Below, one piece after another: positions 8,469 to 17,658 of a DNA stretch of 64,000 nucleotides. The notes below the pieces were generated by a model. That model was not told the origin of the DNA. It saw nothing but the letters and a program-made list of their open reading frames with translations, and made no database searches. Made by a program: the position numbers and the translations under genes. Numbering within the stretch: position 1 is the first letter of the stretch; each line of letters opens with the position of its first letter. Where the stretch lies: positions 1-64,000 of the forward strand of contig NZ_FZNR01000007.1 of assembly GCF_900188005.1 (NCBI RefSeq), in the 5' to 3' direction. This DNA is from Actinoplanes regularis. Lineage in GTDB: Bacteria; Actinomycetota; Actinomycetes; Mycobacteriales; Micromonosporaceae.

Positions 8469-11390
8469 GTGAGACCGTACGTTCAACGCCTGCGACGCAG
8501 GCTGGCCGTAACCGGCGTCGCCGTCCTCGGCGCCGGGGCGGTTTTCGTGGCCGGCGGCCCGCCGGCCTACGCCGCGGCCGGCTGTGCTGTCGTCTACAAG
8601 GTTCAGAGCCAGTGGTCCGGTGGCTTCACCGGTGACATCGCCATCACCAACTCCGGTGACCCGATCACGTCCTGGAAGCTCGAGTACGACTTCCCGGACG
8701 CCGCGCAGAAGGTCACCCAGGGCTGGAACGGCACCTACGCGCAGAGCGGCCAGCACGTCACGGTGACCAACGCGGCCTGGAACGGCACGCTCGGCACCGG
8801 GGCCTCCACCAGCACCGGTTTCAACGGCACCTTCGGCTCCACCAACCCGGTGCCCACCACGTTCACCCTGAACGGGGTGCCCTGCAACGGCTCGGCGGCC
8901 GCGCCCACCGTGGCGATCAGCAGCCCGGCCGCGAACACCCGGTACACCGCGCCGGCGTCCATCCCGATCGCGGCCACCGCCACCGCGACCAGTGGCCAGA
9001 GCATCGCGAAGGTCGAGTTCTACCACGACGGCCTGCTGCTCGGCACGGACACCAGCGCGCCGTACGCGTACACCTGGACCGGGGTCCCGGCCCAGACGGC
9101 CGCCTACCACCTGCAGGCCATCGCCTACGACGGCGCCGGCACCAGGAGCAACACCGCCGACGTGCCGGTCTTCGTCGACGCGTCGACCAACCCGGCGATC
9201 GTCGCCGACGCCACGTCGGCAACGCTCGAGCCCGGGGCGAGCGGCTCGTTCAAGGTCGCGCTGAGCAAGGCGCCCACCGCGAACGTCACCGTCGCGGTGG
9301 CCCGCAGCGCGGGCTCCACCGCGGTCACCGCCACCCCGGCCACGCTCACGTTCACCCCGTCGAACTGGAGCACCGGCCAAGCCGTCACGATCGCCGCGAC
9401 CAGTTCGGCGACGGTCGGCGACACGGCCACGATCACGGCCACGTCGAGCGGGTACACCGCGGCGAACGTCGCGGTGACGATCGTCAAGGCGGGCGCGGTC
9501 GACGCACGGTTCACCCAGATGTACAACGACATCAAGAACTCGGCGAACGGCTACTTCAGCCCGGAGGGCGTGCCCTACCACTCGATCGAGACGCTGATCG
9601 ACGAGGCGCCCGACCAGGGGCACGAGACGACCAGCGAGGCGTTCAGCTACTGGCTGTGGCTGGAGGCCGAGCACGGGCAGGCCACCGGGGACTGGGCGCC
9701 GTTCAACAGCGCCTGGACGACGATGGAGAAGTACATCATCCCCTCGCACGCCGACCAGCCGACCAACGCCAACTACAACGCGTCCAAGCCGGCCACCTAC
9801 GCGGCCGAGTACCCGCTGCCCTCGCAGTACCCGTCACAGCTGGACACCGGGGTGTCGGTCGGGTCGGACCCGCTGGCGGCTGAGCTGAAGAGCGCGTACG
9901 GCACCGACGACATCTACGGCATGCACTGGCTGCTGGACGTGGACAACACGTACGGCTTCGGCCACTGCGGTGACGGGACGAGCCGGGTCACCTACATCAA
10001 CACGTTCCAGCGTGGGCCGCAGGAGTCCACCTGGGAGACCGTGCCGCAGCCGTCCTGCGACACGTTCAAGCACGGTGGCCCGAACGGCTACCTGGACCTG
10101 TTCACCAAGGACGCGTCGTACGCCAAGCAGTGGAAGTACACCAACGCGCCGGACGCGGACTCGCGGGCGGTGCAGGCGGCGTACTGGGCGTACACCTGGG
10201 CGACCGCGCAGGGCAAGGCGTCGCAGATCTCCACGGCCGTCGCCAACGCCGCGAAGATGGGTGACTACCTGCGGTACTCGTTCTACGACAAGTACTTCAA
10301 GCAGCCGGGTTGCACCTCCACCTCGTGTGCGGCCGGCACCGGCAAGAACGCCTCGAACAACCTGATGTCCTGGTACTACGCCTGGGGCGGCGCCTACGAC
10401 ACGTCCGCCGGCTGGGCGTGGCGGATCGGCTCCAGCACCAGCCACTTCGGCTACCAGAACCCGATGGCGGCGTACGTGCTGTCGAACGTCTCGGCGTTCG
10501 CGCCGAAGTCACCGACCGCCAAGGCGGACTGGCAGGCCAGCCTGAACCGGCAGCTGGAGTTCTACCAGTGGCTGCAGTCCAGCGAGGGGGCCATCGCCGG
10601 TGGCGCCACCAACAGCTGGAACGGCAACTACTCGGCACCGCCGTCCGGCACCCCGACGTTCTACGGCCTGTCCTACGTCGTGGCTCCGGTCTACGCCGAC
10701 CCGCCGTCCAACCAGTGGTTCGGCATGCAGACCTGGTCGCTGGAGCGGCTGGCCGAGTACTACTACACGACCGGTGACGCCAAGGCCAAGTCGGTGCTCG
10801 ACAAGTGGGTGCCGTGGGCGCTGGCGAACTCCACGATCAGTGCCACCAGCTTCTCCATCCCGTCCGACATGTCCTGGTCGGGTGCGCCCGCCACCTGGAA
10901 CCCGTCCAGCCCGGCCACGAACACGAACCTGCACGTGACGGTCACCAGCAAGGGTCAGGACCTCGGCGTGGCGGGCTCGTTCGCCAAGCTGCTCACCTAC
11001 TACGCGGCCAAGTCCGGCAACGCCACGGCGAAGACGGCGGCCAAGAACCTGCTCGACGCGATCTGGACGCACAAGGACTCGAAGGGTGTCTCGGTCACCG
11101 AGACGCGCGCCGACTACAACCGTTTCGACGATGTCTACAACGCGAGCACCGGCCAGGGCCTGTACATCCCGCAGGGCTGGACCGGCAAGATGCCGAACGG
11201 CGACGTGATCGCCCCCGGCAAGTCGTTCCTGGACATCCGCTCCTTCTACAAGAACGACCCGGACTTCCCGAAGGTCCAGGCGTACCTCAACGGAGGGGCC
11301 GCACCGACGTTCAACTACCACCGGTTCTGGGCCCAGGTCGACGTGGCAACCGGCTACGCCGACTTCGCCCGGCTGTTCCCGAACGGGTGA
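8469..11390 (+). CDS. GH48 exocellulase with CBM2
   Basis: A 973-residue secreted cellobiohydrolase acting processively from cellulose reducing ends. Order: signal peptide (about 1-37), N-terminal CBM2 (GCAVVYKVQSQWSGGF), an Ig-like domain (about 145-232), a second beta-sandwich rich in Thr/Ala (about 233-334), then the GH48 catalytic domain to the end. The catalytic-acid region is GHETTSEAFSYWLWLEA. It starts at GTG with AGGAGG overlapping the upstream stop, a 12-base gap. GH48 is usually the single key exocellulase in bacterial cellulose degraders. Confidence 0.95.
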   Translation: MRPYVQRLRRRLAVTGVAVLGAGAVFVAGGPPAYAAAGCAVVYKVQSQWSGGFTGDIAITNSGDPITSWKLEYDFPDAAQKVTQGWNGTYAQSGQHVTVTNAAWNGTLGTGASTSTGFNGTFGSTNPVPTTFTLNGVPCNGSAAAPTVAISSPAANTRYTAPASIPIAATATATSGQSIAKVEFYHDGLLLGTDTSAPYAYTWTGVPAQTAAYHLQAIAYDGAGTRSNTADVPVFVDASTNPAIVADATSATLEPGASGSFKVALSKAPTANVTVAVARSAGSTAVTATPATLTFTPSNWSTGQAVTIAATSSATVGDTATITATSSGYTAANVAVTIVKAGAVDARFTQMYNDIKNSANGYFSPEGVPYHSIETLIDEAPDQGHETTSEAFSYWLWLEAEHGQATGDWAPFNSAWTTMEKYIIPSHADQPTNANYNASKPATYAAEYPLPSQYPSQLDTGVSVGSDPLAAELKSAYGTDDIYGMHWLLDVDNTYGFGHCGDGTSRVTYINTFQRGPQESTWETVPQPSCDTFKHGGPNGYLDLFTKDASYAKQWKYTNAPDADSRAVQAAYWAYTWATAQGKASQISTAVANAAKMGDYLRYSFYDKYFKQPGCTSTSCAAGTGKNASNNLMSWYYAWGGAYDTSAGWAWRIGSSTSHFGYQNPMAAYVLSNVSAFAPKSPTAKADWQASLNRQLEFYQWLQSSEGAIAGGATNSWNGNYSAPPSGTPTFYGLSYVVAPVYADPPSNQWFGMQTWSLERLAEYYYTTGDAKAKSVLDKWVPWALANSTISATSFSIPSDMSWSGAPATWNPSSPATNTNLHVTVTSKGQDLGVAGSFAKLLTYYAAKSGNATAKTAAKNLLDAIWTHKDSKGVSVTETRADYNRFDDVYNASTGQGLYIPQGWTGKMPNGDVIAPGKSFLDIRSFYKNDPDFPKVQAYLNGGAAPTFNYHRFWAQVDVATGYADFARLFPNG

Positions 11391-11394
11391 CGCC

Positions 11395-12471
11395 ATGAAG
11401 ATTGCCAGAATCGCCCTGTTCGTCAGCGCGCTCGTGGCCGGGATCCTCGTCCTGCCCACGGCCGCCCAGGCGCACGGCGCACTACAGGTACCGGGCAGCC
11501 GGACCTGGCTCTGCTACCAGGACGGCCGCAACCCGACCACCGGCGCGATCGAACCGAAGAACGCGGCCTGCGCCGCGGCGGTCGCGCAGAGCGGCGTCAA
11601 CTCGCTGTACAACTGGTTCGCCGTGCTCCGCTCGGACGGCGCCGGCCGGGTCAACGGCTTCCTGCCGGACGGTCAGCTGTGCAGCGGCGGAACCGGTGGG
11701 CCGTACAACTTCACCGGGTTCAACCTGGCCCGGACCGACTGGCCGCAGACCCACCTGACCGCCGGGGCCTCCGTCGAGTTCCACTACAACGACTGGGCCA
11801 AGCACCCCGGCACGTTCTACCTCTACATCACCAAGAACGGTTACGACCCGACCAAGCCGCTCGCCTGGAGCGACCTCGAGCCGACCCCGTTCGACCAGGT
11901 GACCAACCCGCCCGCGAACGGTGGCCCGGGCACCGATGACGGGCACTACTACTGGACCGGGAACCTGCCGTCGGGCAAGACCGGCAAGCACCTGATCTAC
12001 TCGGTCTGGTCCCGCTCGGACAGCCAGGAGACCTTCTACGGCTGCTCCGACGTGGTCTTCGACGGCGGCCACGGGGAGGTCACCGGGGTCGGCACCCAGC
12101 CGACCTCGCCCTCCCCGTCGACCCCGGCGAGCCCGTCCACGTCCCCGTCGACGCCCGGCGGGGGCACCGGCACCGGCTGCACCGCGATGTACAACGTCGT
12201 CTCGACCTGGTCCGGAGGGTTCCAGGGCCAGGTGATGGTGCACGCGGGCACCACCGCGGTCAACGGCTGGCGCGTCACCTGGACGTGGCCCGGCAGCCAG
12301 ACCCTGGCCTCCGTCTGGAGCGCCAAGGCGACCAGCAGCGGTTCGCTGGTCACCGCGACCAACGAAACCTGGAACGGGACGATCGCGGCCGGCAACTCCA
12401 CCACGTTCGGCTTCCTCGGCTCCGGCACGGCTCCGGCCACCGTGCAGAACCTGAGCTGCTCGACCGGGTGA
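11395..12471 (+). CDS. AA10 lytic polysaccharide monooxygenase with CBM2
   Basis: A 358-residue copper enzyme that oxidatively cleaves crystalline cellulose. Signal cleavage after AQA exposes His27 as the mature N-terminus. With His137 (in WAKHPGTFYLYITK) it forms the histidine brace, and Phe221 (SDVVFDGG) fits the axial position. A Pro/Ser/Thr linker follows at about 233-262, then CBM2 (GCTAMYNVVSTWSGGF). The N-terminal sequence resembles cellulose-active rather than chitin-active AA10 enzymes. The ATG is four bases after the GH48 stop without a clear RBS, so translational coupling is likely. A terminator follows directly. Confidence 0.94.
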   Translation: MKIARIALFVSALVAGILVLPTAAQAHGALQVPGSRTWLCYQDGRNPTTGAIEPKNAACAAAVAQSGVNSLYNWFAVLRSDGAGRVNGFLPDGQLCSGGTGGPYNFTGFNLARTDWPQTHLTAGASVEFHYNDWAKHPGTFYLYITKNGYDPTKPLAWSDLEPTPFDQVTNPPANGGPGTDDGHYYWTGNLPSGKTGKHLIYSVWSRSDSQETFYGCSDVVFDGGHGEVTGVGTQPTSPSPSTPASPSTSPSTPGGGTGTGCTAMYNVVSTWSGGFQGQVMVHAGTTAVNGWRVTWTWPGSQTLASVWSAKATSSGSLVTATNETWNGTIAAGNSTTFGFLGSGTAPATVQNLSCSTG

Positions 12472-12475
12472 TCCG

Positions 12476-12518
12476 AACCGACCCGGGGGTGTGGCAACCG
12501 CACACCTCCGGGTCGGTT
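12476..12518 (+). terminator. Terminator of the cellulase operon
   Basis: An 18-bp inverted repeat with one mismatch (left arm AACCGACCCGGGGGTGTG, loop about 7 bases) starts four bases after the LPMO stop. It separates the CebR-controlled operon from the SGNH hydrolase gene. Confidence 0.8.
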
Positions 12519-12539
12519 TCGCCGGGAGGTATTGACGGT

Positions 12540-13850
12540 GTGCTACCGGCTGCTTACGTTTCGGTCTTGCACATCGATCGCTTCTCCGCCCTCGGGCGCG
12601 CCGCGAGCCGGCGCGCCCTGATCCTCGGTGGCGTCGGTGTGGCCACGCTGGTCGCGGTCCCCGGCGCCGCCGGGCAGCGGCGCAACACGGCCGCCGCGAC
12701 CTCCTGGACCGGCAGTTGGGCCACCGCGCCGACGCCGGGGACGAAACTCTTCACCGCGGACTGCACCGTACGCCAGGTGGTGCACCTCAGCCTCGGCGGA
12801 ATCGAACCACGCCTGCGGCTGACCAATGAGTACGGCGACGAACCGGTCCACCTCGGCGAAGTCTGGACCGGCCGCCGCGCCGGCGGACCGGACAGCACCG
12901 CGATGCGGGCCGGCACCGTCCGCCCGGTCACCTTCGACGGCCGCACCGGTGTCGTCGTCCCGGCCGGCGGCAACCTGATCAGCGACCCGGTCCCGGACCT
13001 GCCGGTCGCGTCGGGCGACGACCTGGTGATCACCTTCTACCTGCCGGAGAGCGTCCGCGCCGGCACCCTCAGCCCCAACTCGTACCAGCGCAACCAGGTC
13101 GTGCCGGGCAACGTCGCGGCCCTGCCCGACGGGTTCGGCGGCGCCGTCATCACCCGGTACGTGCTGCTCGGTGGCGTCAGCGTGCGCCCGGCCGTACCGA
13201 GCGCCGCGGTCGTTGCGTTCGGCGACTCGATCACCTGTGGGGCCGGCAGCACGATCGGTGCCAACCGGAGGTGGCCCGATCTGCTGGCCGCGCGGGCCCG
13301 GACGGCAGGGCGGCCGCTCGGCGTCCTGAACGCCGGAATCGGCGGCAACCGGCTGCTCTCCGGCCCGGAACCGCCGACGGATGGCGGACAGGCGGCGAAC
13401 TACCGCGGGCACGTCACCGTCGGCCCGTCCGGCCTGCGCCGCTTCGCCCGTGACGTGCTGGACCAGCCCGGCGCCGGACACGTCATCACCCTGCTCGGGA
13501 TCAACGACGTCGGGCACGGCGCCGGCGCGGACGCGCTGATCGCCGGGCACCGGCGGCTCATCGGGCAGGGCCGGGCCGCCGGGCTGACCATGATCGGCGG
13601 CACGCTGCTCCCGTTCGGCGGCAGCGGGTACGACACGCCGGAGCACCGCGCCGCCCGCGACGCGCTCAACCGCTGGATCCGGGAGAGCGGCGAGTACGAC
13701 GCGGTGGTCGACTTCGAGGCCGCGGTCTGCGACGACCGGTTCCCGCAGCGCCTGTGGCGCGGCTACGACCCCGGCGACCACCTGCACCCGAACGACGCCG
13801 GCATGTCGGCCCTGGCCGCCGCTGTCCCGCTGGACCTGTTCAGTCGCTGA
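12540..13850 (+). CDS. Secreted SGNH/GDSL hydrolase with Tat signal
   Basis: A 436-residue esterase of the GDSL/SGNH superfamily. A twin-arginine signal (SRRALILGG) is followed by a hydrophobic stretch. An N-terminal beta-rich domain of about 170 residues precedes the hydrolase blocks: VVAFGDSITCGAG (nucleophile Ser), a Gly block (GIGGNRLL), LLGINDVG (Asn block) and GDHLHPNDAG (catalytic Asp and His). The GTG at 12540 follows GGGAGG and gives a Tat-length N-region. Relatives include rhamnogalacturonan acetylesterase and XynE-like proteins; the substrate is unknown. It overlaps the convergent Sua5-like gene by 11 bases. Confidence 0.8.
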   Translation: MLPAAYVSVLHIDRFSALGRAASRRALILGGVGVATLVAVPGAAGQRRNTAAATSWTGSWATAPTPGTKLFTADCTVRQVVHLSLGGIEPRLRLTNEYGDEPVHLGEVWTGRRAGGPDSTAMRAGTVRPVTFDGRTGVVVPAGGNLISDPVPDLPVASGDDLVITFYLPESVRAGTLSPNSYQRNQVVPGNVAALPDGFGGAVITRYVLLGGVSVRPAVPSAAVVAFGDSITCGAGSTIGANRRWPDLLAARARTAGRPLGVLNAGIGGNRLLSGPEPPTDGGQAANYRGHVTVGPSGLRRFARDVLDQPGAGHVITLLGINDVGHGAGADALIAGHRRLIGQGRAAGLTMIGGTLLPFGGSGYDTPEHRAARDALNRWIRESGEYDAVVDFEAAVCDDRFPQRLWRGYDPGDHLHPNDAGMSALAAAVPLDLFSR

Positions 13851-14463
13851 ACCGCGCCGGATCCCCGGCGCCGACCCGAAGCACCTCCGGCACCCCCTCG
13901 GACAGGTCGATCACGGTCGTCAGGTCGGTGCCGCACTCCCCGGAGTCGATCACCGCGTCCACGCTGTGGTCCAGGGTCTCCTTGATCTCCCAGCCCTGGG
14001 TCATCGGCTCCGCCTCGCCGGGCAGTTGCAGGGTGCTGGAGACCAGCGGTTCACCCAGTTCGGCGAGGATCGCCTGGGCGGTGGTGTGCGCGGTGATCCG
14101 CACCCCGACGGTCTTCTTCTTCGGGTGCAGCAGCCGCCGCGGGACCTCCTTGGTGGCCGGCAGGATGAACGTGTACGGCCCCGGGGTGCTGCTCTTGATC
14201 GCCCGGAACAGCGCGTTGTTGATCTGCACGAACTGGCCGAGCTGGGCGAAGTCGTAGCACATCAGGGTGAAATGGTGCTTGTCGTCCAGATGTCGGATCG
14301 CTCGGATCCGGTCGAGCCCGTCCTTGTTCCCCATCCGGCAGCCGAGCGCGAAGCGCGAGTCCGTCGGATAGGCGATCAACCCGTCCGCACGGATCAGGTC
14401 GACCACCTGATGAATGATGCGCGCTTGCGGATTGTCCGGGTGCACGTCGAAGTACTTCGCCAC
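13840..14463 (-). CDS. Sua5/YciO/YrdC family protein
   Basis: A 207-residue YrdC-fold protein, closest by pattern to the YciO branch. Family features include YPTDSRFALGCR, the FTLMC strand, STPGPYTFILPAT and KKKTVGVRI. Sua5/TsaC makes threonylcarbamoyl-AMP from Thr, bicarbonate and ATP for t6A37 of tRNA. YciO proteins keep the fold, but their in vivo role is less sure. The C-terminal Sua5 domain is absent. Convergent with the SGNH gene. Confidence 0.85.
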   Translation of the reverse strand: MAKYFDVHPDNPQARIIHQVVDLIRADGLIAYPTDSRFALGCRMGNKDGLDRIRAIRHLDDKHHFTLMCYDFAQLGQFVQINNALFRAIKSSTPGPYTFILPATKEVPRRLLHPKKKTVGVRITAHTTAQAILAELGEPLVSSTLQLPGEAEPMTQGWEIKETLDHSVDAVIDSGECGTDLTTVIDLSEGVPEVLRVGAGDPARFSD

Positions 14464-14520
14464 TCCGCCCAGCTTAGGCCGCTCCCCGGACGGGTTTGAA
14501 CCGGCCTAGAGTCGAGCGCC

Positions 14521-14967
14521 ATGGAGACCGTTTTCCGGCCGGCTGTCCGAATCCTCTGCTTCGACCGGGACGGTCGCCTTCTGCTGATGAACTGGGCGGA
14601 TCCGACCGACGGCCACCGCCTCTGGGAGCCGCCGGGCGGCGGCATCGACCCGGGCGAGACGCCGCTGGAGACGGCCCGGCGGGAACTGGCCGAGGAGACC
14701 GGCCTCGACCCGGCGGCCATCCATCCGGACTTCACGCTGGTCGAGCGCGACACGCTCTGGAAGGGCCGGCACTATGCCGGCCCCGAGCAGTTCTTCGTCG
14801 CGCGGTATGCGGTTGCGCTCCCCGCGATCGCCCGGGACGGTCTGCTCCCGTATGAGCAGGCCGACCTGCTGGGTCACGCCTGGATCCACCCCACCGACTT
14901 CCCGGAGCTCCCCGACCCTCTCGAACCCCCGGCCCTGGCCGAGATCTGCCGCAATCTTCAGGCTTGA
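14521..14967 (+). CDS. Nudix hydrolase
   Basis: A 148-residue single-domain Nudix hydrolase cleaving a nucleoside diphosphate linked to another moiety. The Nudix box is complete: GGGIDPGETPLETARRELAE followed by ETGL, with the metal-binding REL.EE glutamates. The divalent metal and the box position (about residues 40-62) are typical. No substrate-specific motif was recognised. The gene stands alone, divergent from the Sua5-like gene with a 57-base gap that must hold both promoters. Confidence 0.9.
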   Translation: METVFRPAVRILCFDRDGRLLLMNWADPTDGHRLWEPPGGGIDPGETPLETARRELAEETGLDPAAIHPDFTLVERDTLWKGRHYAGPEQFFVARYAVALPAIARDGLLPYEQADLLGHAWIHPTDFPELPDPLEPPALAEICRNLQA

Positions 14968-15162
14968 ACCAATTCCTTCGGTACGAGTAGCGGAGCCCCG
15001 TCCGAGGGCCTCTCGGCCGAGCCGGCGTGGTGCTCTCGCGCGAGGCCGCTGCCGCTCCGACCCGCGACGCGCCTCCAGCCGGCCCCGTTGCAGTGTTCCG
15101 AGCCCGACACCGGGCTCAGCCGGGACCGGGCGTCGCGTTGCGGCCTCGGCCCGGGAGCGCGC

Positions 15163-15231
15163 CGCGCGAGAGTGGCACGGGGCTCGGCTTCAGCCTGGTC
15201 ACGGGAGGCGTAGGTCGTACCGCCGAAAGGT
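15163..15231. repeat. Dispersed intergenic repeat, copy B
   Basis: Second copy of the element at 171-240, in the 273-base gap between the Nudix gene and the convergent 3-HIBDH-like gene. Conserved blocks are CGCGCGAG, CACGGG, CTCGGCTTCAGCCTGG, TCACGG and GGTCGTACC. Nothing else was recognised in this gap. Confidence 0.5.
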
Positions 15232-15240
15232 TGTTCGGTT

Positions 15241-16122
15241 TTAAGGGGTTGTGCGGGCTTCCAGGGCACGGATGACCGCGGCCATGTCCTCCCCGGCGTG
15301 CCCCGCCGCGCTGGTCTCCGCGTACAGCTCGAGGCAGATGTCGAGCAGGGGGGAGGGGATCCCGGCCGCCTCGGCGGCCTCGACGATCAGGTGGTTGTTG
15401 TAGAGCACGTCGCGGATCGAGGCCTGGGCGGTGAAGTCGCGGTCGAGCAGCTTGCGGCCCTTGAGGCGGGAGACCGGGCTGGCCATCGGCCCGGCGTCGA
15501 GGGCGTCGAGCAGGGTGGCGCGGTCCAGGTCGTGGCATCCGGCGAAGTGGAAGGCCTCGGCCAGGCCGGTGACCATGCTGATCAGGAACGTGTTGACGGA
15601 GAGTTTCATCAGCAGGCCGTTGGGGACCGGGCCGCAGCGGACGATCTCCCGGCACATCGGGCGCAGCACCGGGGCGACCCGGTCCAGATCCTGATCGCGC
15701 CCGGCCATCATCACGACGAGCTGGGCGGTCTCGGCGGGGACGCGGGACCCGGAGACGGGTGCCTCGACATACCACCCACCGGCGTCGCGGACCTGCTCGG
15801 CGAGGCCGCGCGACCAGGCCGGGGAGGTGGTGCCCATCTGCACCAGCGTGCGCCCGGCGATCAGGCCCGCGAAGGCGGCGGTGTCCCGGCCGAGCACCTC
15901 GTCGGCGACCCGGTCGTCGGCCAGCATCATCAGGACGATGTCGGAGCGCGCGAAGAGGTCGGTGACGCCGCCGGCGACGGCGGCGCCCGCGGCGCGCAGT
16001 GCCTCGGCGGCGGCGGGGGAGCGGTTCCAGACCAGCAGGTCGGTCCCGGCCCGGGCCAGGTTGAGCGCGATCGGCCGGCCCATTACGCCCAGCCCGAGAA
16101 ATCCCACGGTCACGCCACTCAC
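15241..16122 (-). CDS. 3-hydroxyisobutyrate dehydrogenase-like NAD(P) oxidoreductase
   Basis: A 293-residue beta-hydroxyacid dehydrogenase. The Rossmann signature GFLGLGVMGRPIALNL is at the N-terminus. The substrate loop is EAPVSGSRVPAETAQL, and the catalytic lysine lies in LLMKLSVNTFLISMVTGLAEA. The length matches HIBDH, tartronate semialdehyde reductase and imine reductases, which cannot be told apart by eye. It starts at GTG; another GTG nine bases on is possible. It is divergent from the aldehyde dehydrogenase gene (107-base gap), which suggests but does not prove a shared catabolic role. Confidence 0.85.
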   Translation of the reverse strand: MSGVTVGFLGLGVMGRPIALNLARAGTDLLVWNRSPAAAEALRAAGAAVAGGVTDLFARSDIVLMMLADDRVADEVLGRDTAAFAGLIAGRTLVQMGTTSPAWSRGLAEQVRDAGGWYVEAPVSGSRVPAETAQLVVMMAGRDQDLDRVAPVLRPMCREIVRCGPVPNGLLMKLSVNTFLISMVTGLAEAFHFAGCHDLDRATLLDALDAGPMASPVSRLKGRKLLDRDFTAQASIRDVLYNNHLIVEAAEAAGIPSPLLDICLELYAETSAAGHAGEDMAAVIRALEARTTP

Positions 16123-16229
16123 GCTATCCGCCGGTCGGTGCCGGCACGGGGTCCAATCGAGGATGCATGGCGGCGCGTCCGGATCCGGAGAATGCTGAAG
16201 GCGTAACCGGACCTGACTGAGGAGCTGTT

Positions 16230-17657
16230 GTGGAGACGGAACTTTTCATCGGCGGCAAGTGGGTGGCCGCGTCCTCGGCGAGCCGGTTCGACGTAATCGA
16301 CCCGGCGACCGGCGACACGGTCGCGTCGGTCGCGGACGGCGGTGAGGCGGACGCGATCGCCGCGGTGGACGCGGCGGCCGCGGCCGGTCCGGGCTGGGCC
16401 TCGACACCCCCTCGGGTCCGCGGTGAGGTGCTCCGCAAGGCGTTCGAGTTGATGACCGAGCGGGCCGCCGACCTGGCGAAGCTGATCAGTCTGGAGAACG
16501 GCAAGGCCCTGACCGACGCGAAGGGCGAGGTGACGTACGCGGCGGAGTTCTTCCGCTGGTTCGCCGAGGAGGCCGTGCGCATCGACGGTAACGTGGCCAC
16601 CGCACCGTCCGGGGCCAACCGGATCCTGGTGACCCGTCGGCCGGTCGGCGTCTGCGTGCTGGTCACGCCGTGGAACTTCCCGGCCGCGATGGCCACCCGC
16701 AAGATCGGCCCGGCGCTCGCCGCGGGCTGCACGGTGATCCTCAAGCCGGCCTCCGACACCCCGCTGACCGCGCTCGCGATGGCCGCGATCCTGGCCGAGG
16801 CCGGGGTGCCGGAGGGTGTGGTGAACGTGCTGCCGTCGCGCAGCTCCGGCAAGGTGGTCTCGGCGATGCTGCGCGACGCCCGGGTCCGCAAGCTGTCGTT
16901 CACCGGCTCCACCGAGGTCGGCCGGATCCTGCTGGCCCAGGCCGCGGAGAACGTCGTGAACACCTCGATGGAGCTGGGCGGCAACGCCCCGTTCGTGGTC
17001 TTCGCGGACGCGGACCTGGACGCCGCGATCGAGGGCGCGATGATCGCCAAGATGCGGAACGGCGGCGAGGCGTGCACCGCCGCGAACCGGTTCTTCGTCG
17101 AGGCGAGCATCGCCGACGAGTTCGCCCGGCGGCTGGCGCAGCGCATGTCGGCGCTGGTCGTCGGCCCGGGCACGGACGAGAAGACGCAGGTCGGCCCGCT
17201 GGTCAACGAGGACACCGTGGCGAAGGTGGACACCCTGGTCAAGGGCGCTCTGGAGGCCGGGGCGGCGGCGGTCACCGGCGGCAGCCGTCCGGACGGGCCG
17301 GGCTTCTACTACCCGCCGACCGTGCTGACCGGGGTCGGACCGGACTCGGCGATCCTGCGCGAGGAGATCTTCGGCCCGGTCGCGCCGATCGTCACGTTCA
17401 TCGGCGAGGACGAGGCCGTGCGGCTGGCCAACGACACCGAGTACGGCCTGGTCGCCTACGTCTACACCGGTGATCTGGCCCGGGGCCTGCGGATCAGCGA
17501 GGCGATCGAGGCCGGCATGGTCGGCCTGAACCGTGGCCTGGTCAGCGACCCGGCCGCCCCGTTCGGCGGGGTGAAGCAGAGCGGCATCGGCCGCGAGGGC
17601 GGTCACGAGGGGCTGCTGGAGTACCTGGAGTCCAAGTACATCGCCGTGAACTGGTAG
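16230..17657 (+). CDS. gabD: NAD(P)-dependent succinate-semialdehyde dehydrogenase
   Basis: A 475-residue aldehyde dehydrogenase that oxidises succinate semialdehyde to succinate in GABA-type catabolism. Motifs: VTPWNFPAAMATRKIGPALA, FTGSTEVGR, MELGGNAPFVVF with the general-base Glu, and catalytic Cys282 in GGEACTAANR. The C-terminal PFGGVKQSGIGREGGHEGLL is typical of the GabD/SSADH branch. It starts at GTG after GAGGAG. It converges on the Uma2 pseudogene with one base between the stops. Confidence 0.88.
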   Translation: METELFIGGKWVAASSASRFDVIDPATGDTVASVADGGEADAIAAVDAAAAAGPGWASTPPRVRGEVLRKAFELMTERAADLAKLISLENGKALTDAKGEVTYAAEFFRWFAEEAVRIDGNVATAPSGANRILVTRRPVGVCVLVTPWNFPAAMATRKIGPALAAGCTVILKPASDTPLTALAMAAILAEAGVPEGVVNVLPSRSSGKVVSAMLRDARVRKLSFTGSTEVGRILLAQAAENVVNTSMELGGNAPFVVFADADLDAAIEGAMIAKMRNGGEACTAANRFFVEASIADEFARRLAQRMSALVVGPGTDEKTQVGPLVNEDTVAKVDTLVKGALEAGAAAVTGGSRPDGPGFYYPPTVLTGVGPDSAILREEIFGPVAPIVTFIGEDEAVRLANDTEYGLVAYVYTGDLARGLRISEAIEAGMVGLNRGLVSDPAAPFGGVKQSGIGREGGHEGLLEYLESKYIAVNW

Positions 17658-17658
17658 G

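Noticed and set aside
5664..9749. A 1361-codon open frame on the minus strand opposite the GH74 and GH48 genes
   Set aside because: It is antisense to two clear secreted hydrolases, has Arg/Gly/Val-rich composition without domains, and arises from GC-rich codon bias.
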